In this document: piece by piece, positions 61,171-64,000 of the stretch
Layout of the letters: each line of letters opens with the position of its first letter
Position numbering within the stretch: position 1 is the stretch's first letter
Assembly: GCA_905250125.1 (NCBI GenBank)
Contig: CAJNOL010000074.1
Span: 215,585 to 279,584, forward strand
Reading direction: 5' to 3'
Origin: Rotaria sordida
Taxonomy: Eukaryota; Rotifera; Eurotatoria; Philodinida; Philodinidae
Length of the DNA stretch: 64,000 bases
Notes under the pieces: generated by a model
Databases searched by the model: none
The model's input: only the letters and a program-made list of their open reading frames with translations
What the model was told of the DNA's origin: nothing
Made by a program: the position numbers and the translations under genes

Positions 61171-61878
61171 ATTACTGTCAGTCAAAATTCTGTGATTGTC
61201 ACAATCAAGAGTATGCTTGTAGATGATGAGAACGGATGAAAGAAAGAATGAAATAGATGCAGACATATGCTATGATATCGTTTTGTAGATGACAAGATAT
61301 AAGAAGGAATGCAAAAGCGTTAATATTCCTTTTACTCTCTATTGCTGCAACTGCCCGATGAAGCATCTAATTCATCACAACGTCATATGCACTGACAATA
61401 AATGAAAAGAAAAAACAAAATTAAGATGTCTAAGTATTTTTTGATGATTTAAGATTTCTTTTATGGTCATTAGTATTGCTTTGTCTATATCTGATTTAAA
61501 TTTCGTCAATATCGAATATGAAGATCAAGAAATGATTCAATAGAAAAATTGAAATATAATTGACATGTACGAATATCATCGACATTTGTTGTTTCATTAG
61601 CATGAAATTTAATTTCTAATAAATAATTCTTATTTCTAATAATAAAGGCGTGTATGCGCTCGTGGATGAAAAGCAGTACAATACGTATACTCTTATTTAA
61701 AATATAATTGGATGACCTATTATTTGCAACCATTTCAACCTACTAATCACATAGAATTTTTTTAAGTTCAAAAATGAGTAGGATACTGAAACTAAAATGA
61801 TAACCGGGAATTATTTTTCCTGTGTCAAATCTGTATACCACAAAAAATTTTATTAGACCATCAAACATGTATATATTA
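61171..61878. other. Gene-free spacer
   Basis: AT-rich sequence between the DDE transposon and the tandem repeats. The frame 61506-61733 (-) has no motif. Confidence 0.35.
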
Positions 61879-62935
61879 GATCAAAAAAACAAACAAAAAT
61901 TATTTCACACTTAAACAAACATTAATTCCAATGATTACAATTTACTGATAGAACAAAATTTTTTTTTCTTTTTCTTTATAAGTTCAAAAAAAAAGAAAAT
62001 AAACCAAACAAGAAAAACAAATGTTCAGAAATGGATTTGTGGTCAAAAAAAAAAGTTTGATGGGATTAGACATGGAGCATCTGTACGGCTTGTCCACGTA
62101 ACTCCGTCACAGCGTTACATTTTTGCTCATTTTGTTTTGACCATAACTCTGAAAGGACAAATCGTAGAGAGGCTAGCGATGTCTTAGATTGAAGACAAAT
62201 TAGTTTTGAAGATTTTGAGATCTGTCCGAGCTCCTAAAAGTGTTTTCTCGAAAACCTACCACTGAAATGCCGACACCTACTTTTGAAAATCCATCGAAAA
62301 GGGTGGTGTTAGTATTTTGGTGATAGATATTCGGAAGCACATTTTTATGAGCTCGTACAGATCTCAAAATCTTCAAAACAAATTTGTCTTCAATTTAAGA
62401 CGTCGCTCGCCTCCCTATGACTTGTCCTTTCAGAGTTATGGTCAAAACAAAATGAGCAAAAACGTAACACTGTGACACTCTGCCGCTAGCGTTACGTAGA
62501 AAAGCCGTGTAGCTGATCTAAAAAAGGTTTTTTTTTTTGAGATTATGAATGAAGTATTGGTTATTGCAAGTTTAACTTACTAATGAACAAATTTTTCTTT
62601 TTTGTTCTTGATGAATAGGTGCGAGAAAAAGAAAATAAATCAAACGAAAAAAAAAAAGAATTTCTTCTGTAATAGACCTGTGCTCCAATCAAAAACCTTT
62701 AATATAGAGTCATGAAACATCTGTGTTTCATCTAAAAAAAAACCTATTTTAGATTATGAACGAACAATTGTTTGTTACAAGTTCAACTTACGTATCGAAC
62801 AAAATTTTGTTTTCTTTCTCATGATGAATAAGTTCGAAAAAAAGGAATAAATTAAATGAAAAAAAAATTTCTTCTGTAATGAACTTGTGGTCCATTAATA
62901 AAACCTTCAATTAGATGATGAAATATGTTCGATCT
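61879..62935. repeat. Tandem array of three diverged ~205-214-bp units
   Basis: Units begin with (A)GATC(T)AAAAAA at about 61879, 62516, 62730, and a partial restart at 62931. Each then has ATTATGAA/TTAATGAAC-type DNA, CAAATTTTT(C)TTT, GAATAAGTTCGAAAAAAAG or its variants, TTCTTCTGTAAT and a TTGTGGTC block. Spacing between unit starts is about 214 and 201 bp; the first unit (61879-62079) is separated from the second only by the foldback element at 62080-62514. Units are about 70-75% alike by eye. The array lies just 3' of the MULE/SWIM coding region. Confidence 0.6.
62080..62514. mobile_element. Foldback/MITE element inserted in the tandem array
   Basis: The left arm (TACGGCTTGTCCACGTAACT..., then GTTACATTTTTGCTCATTTT and ACCATAACTCTGAAAGGACA, up to about 62240) recurs inverted at about 62335-62514. 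Arms are roughly 160-180 bp and about 90% alike by eye; the loop is about 90 bp. GC content is far higher than the surrounding DNA. No coding. It sits precisely between units 1 and 2 of the tandem repeat. Confidence 0.72.
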
Positions 62936-62975
62936 AAAAAAAATAAGAAATTATTCAAACGGTAGCAATATTTTT

Positions 62976-63117
62976 GATCACCAAAAAAAGATACTTTTGA
63001 TCACCAAACATTTTTAGATACAAATGATCACCAAAAAAAGATACTTTTGATCACTAAATATCTTTAGATACAAATGATCACCAAAAAAAGATATCTTTGG
63101 TCACCAAATTTTTTAGA
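62976..63117. repeat. 50-bp tandem repeat, 2.8 copies
   Basis: Units begin GATCACCAAAAAAAGATA at 62976, 63026 and 63076, exactly 50 bp apart, each followed by CTTTTGATCAC(C/T)AAA and TTTAGATACAAAT. Every unit contains two facing GATCACCAAA-type motifs, so the single strand can fold. Located immediately 3' of the MULE/SWIM reading frame, possibly part of the transposon end. Confidence 0.85.
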
Positions 63118-63230
63118 ATATGTCACATTATTTTTATTTCTCAACAAAGTAAAATACAATGTACAAAGTAATCAATATTCATTGAAATACTAACAAAGTA
63201 AACAATATTTTTATTTTTATTAATATGTCT

Positions 63231-64000
63231 TTACAAATTTAAAGCTGTGCTAACTTTCTTGAGACGTCTTCTTGTTTTTCGTTTACCTAATGGTTGAATA
63301 CGTGTTTTGTCGCTGACTTGATGCGTGTTAAATATAATTGCTAAACCAACAGAATGTTTACACGAATACTCTTTGATACCAATAGGACAGCTACATGATT
63401 GTAATGGTACAACTAACCAACATGATCGTTGCCATACTAAAAAGTCATTGAATGTAAGCCATCGACGAGAGTGATAAATATCTAACCAAGTAGACAATGT
63501 CATTTGGGCGTTAGATGATGGTACAACATAATAATCGCCATACCAGTAAAAAATACTATTGCGATCAATATTTATGGCCCATTTGTACGCAGCTAGTTCG
63601 CAATCGGATGTGATGGACGCACAAACAGAAAATGAATTGGTTTCGCAATCTTTCGACCAATCCTTGAGCATTGATTCGATCTTTGGAAGGAACGATGACA
63701 AAGGTAATTTATTTCGAAGGGTATATTGCTATTTGATTTTAGAGTTCATTGACTCACAACCGTTATTTGTGGATGGTATGTTGAATGCATAACCTTCATA
63801 CCTAGAATGAGAAAGGGATAATGAATACAACAGCAGAGCTCGTAAATTTTTATTACCAATTTGATAATTTTTCAATCCATTGTTCATAAAAATAATCACG
63901 AAATTTGTTCAACGATGGATCAGAACGCCATTCAGTCATTAGAAGATTTATTCCTTGATTAAATATTTCGTCGTTAAAACTTAATTGTACAGCATGAAGT
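63231..64000 (-). pseudogene. 3' half of a MULE-type transposase with SWIM zinc finger; nonsense codon, runs off the window
   Basis: Exon 64000-63857 (continues beyond the window) encodes TEWRSDPSLNKFRDYFYEQW and neighbouring residues. A 55-bp intron joins in phase to 63801-63231. Exon 2 starts YEGYAFNIPSTNNGCESMNS, a block typical of MULE transposases after the DDE domain, then hits TAG at 63729-63731, and continues in the same frame with IESMLKDWS, YVVPSSNAQMTLSTW, the SWIM finger CSCPIGIKEYSCKHSVGLA (CxCx8CxH) and a basic tail GKRKTRRRLKK. The nonsense codon argues for an inactive copy, unless it is a sequencing error. The same family is represented by the fragment at 1375-1837. Confidence 0.8.

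Noticed and set aside
62976..63117. CRISPR-like array
   Set aside because: The 50-bp units are contiguous tandem repeats without unique spacers, in a eukaryotic genome.

Overview
The window looks like nuclear DNA of a small, very AT-rich animal genome, most likely a rotifer and probably a bdelloid. The reasons are: metazoan genes (SLCO transporter, TSG101, SIRT5, mitochondrial SAM carrier, selenoprotein S, TM2 protein) split by many tiny GT-AG introns of about 50-70 bp; several young and degraded DNA transposons and foldback elements; interstitial arrays of a CCCACA/TGTGGG-type hexamer, which resembles the telomere repeat reported for the bdelloid Adineta; and one long intronless two-domain oxidoreductase gene of bacterial appearance. 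Species is not determinable from the sequence alone. All exon structures below are manual reconstructions in which reading phase was checked across every junction.

Layout. 1-3.0 kb: AT-rich DNA with a decayed MULE-type (SWIM) transposase fragment flanked by GATCTCGG subterminal repeats. 3.1-7.3 kb (-): a 13-exon RING-between-RING ubiquitin ligase whose N-terminal half is a series of C2HC fingers, eight of them carried one per exon on consecutive exons. 7.7-8.3 kb: foldback element. 9.8-12.1 kb (+): a TM2-domain protein and a six-exon type I membrane protein. 14.0-17.3 kb (-): an organic anion transporter (SLCO). 19.2-20.6 kb: broken Harbinger-type transposase. 20.7-23.6 kb (-): gene debris, a 46-codon gene and an acidic-repeat gene. 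23.1-26.4 kb: telomere-like hexamer arrays and three non-autonomous elements.

26.9-33.9 kb (-): a 16-exon ABC half transporter whose coding sequence is split by a 4.1-kb intron holding a large inverted-repeat element. 36.1-36.7 kb: a deleted piggyBac relic that keeps the transposase zinc-ribbon. 36.7-39.0 kb (-): intronless NAD-domain/FAD-oxidase fusion. 39.0-44.2 kb: 5 kb without a convincing gene. 44.2-45.1 kb (+): selenoprotein S with an in-frame UGA and a SECIS element. 46.1 kb: tRNA-Ala(UGC). 46.2-47.5 kb (-): TSG101. 48.6-49.9 kb: transposon/gene debris. 51.0-52.2 kb (-): SLC25A26. 54.2-55.4 kb (-): SIRT5. 57.2 kb: 100-N assembly gap, preceded by a transposon terminus and followed by a clan GH-D-like glycoside hydrolase. 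59.2-61.2 kb: complete but broken DDE transposon with ~190-bp inverted repeats. 61.9-64.0 kb: tandem repeats, a foldback element and the 3' half of a second MULE/SWIM transposase.

The housekeeping genes are not an operon and show no common pathway, though two of them (TSG101 and the RBR ligase) belong to ubiquitin-linked sorting or signalling and two (SIRT5, SAM carrier) act in mitochondria. Most of the space between genes is mobile-element sequence or featureless AT-rich DNA.
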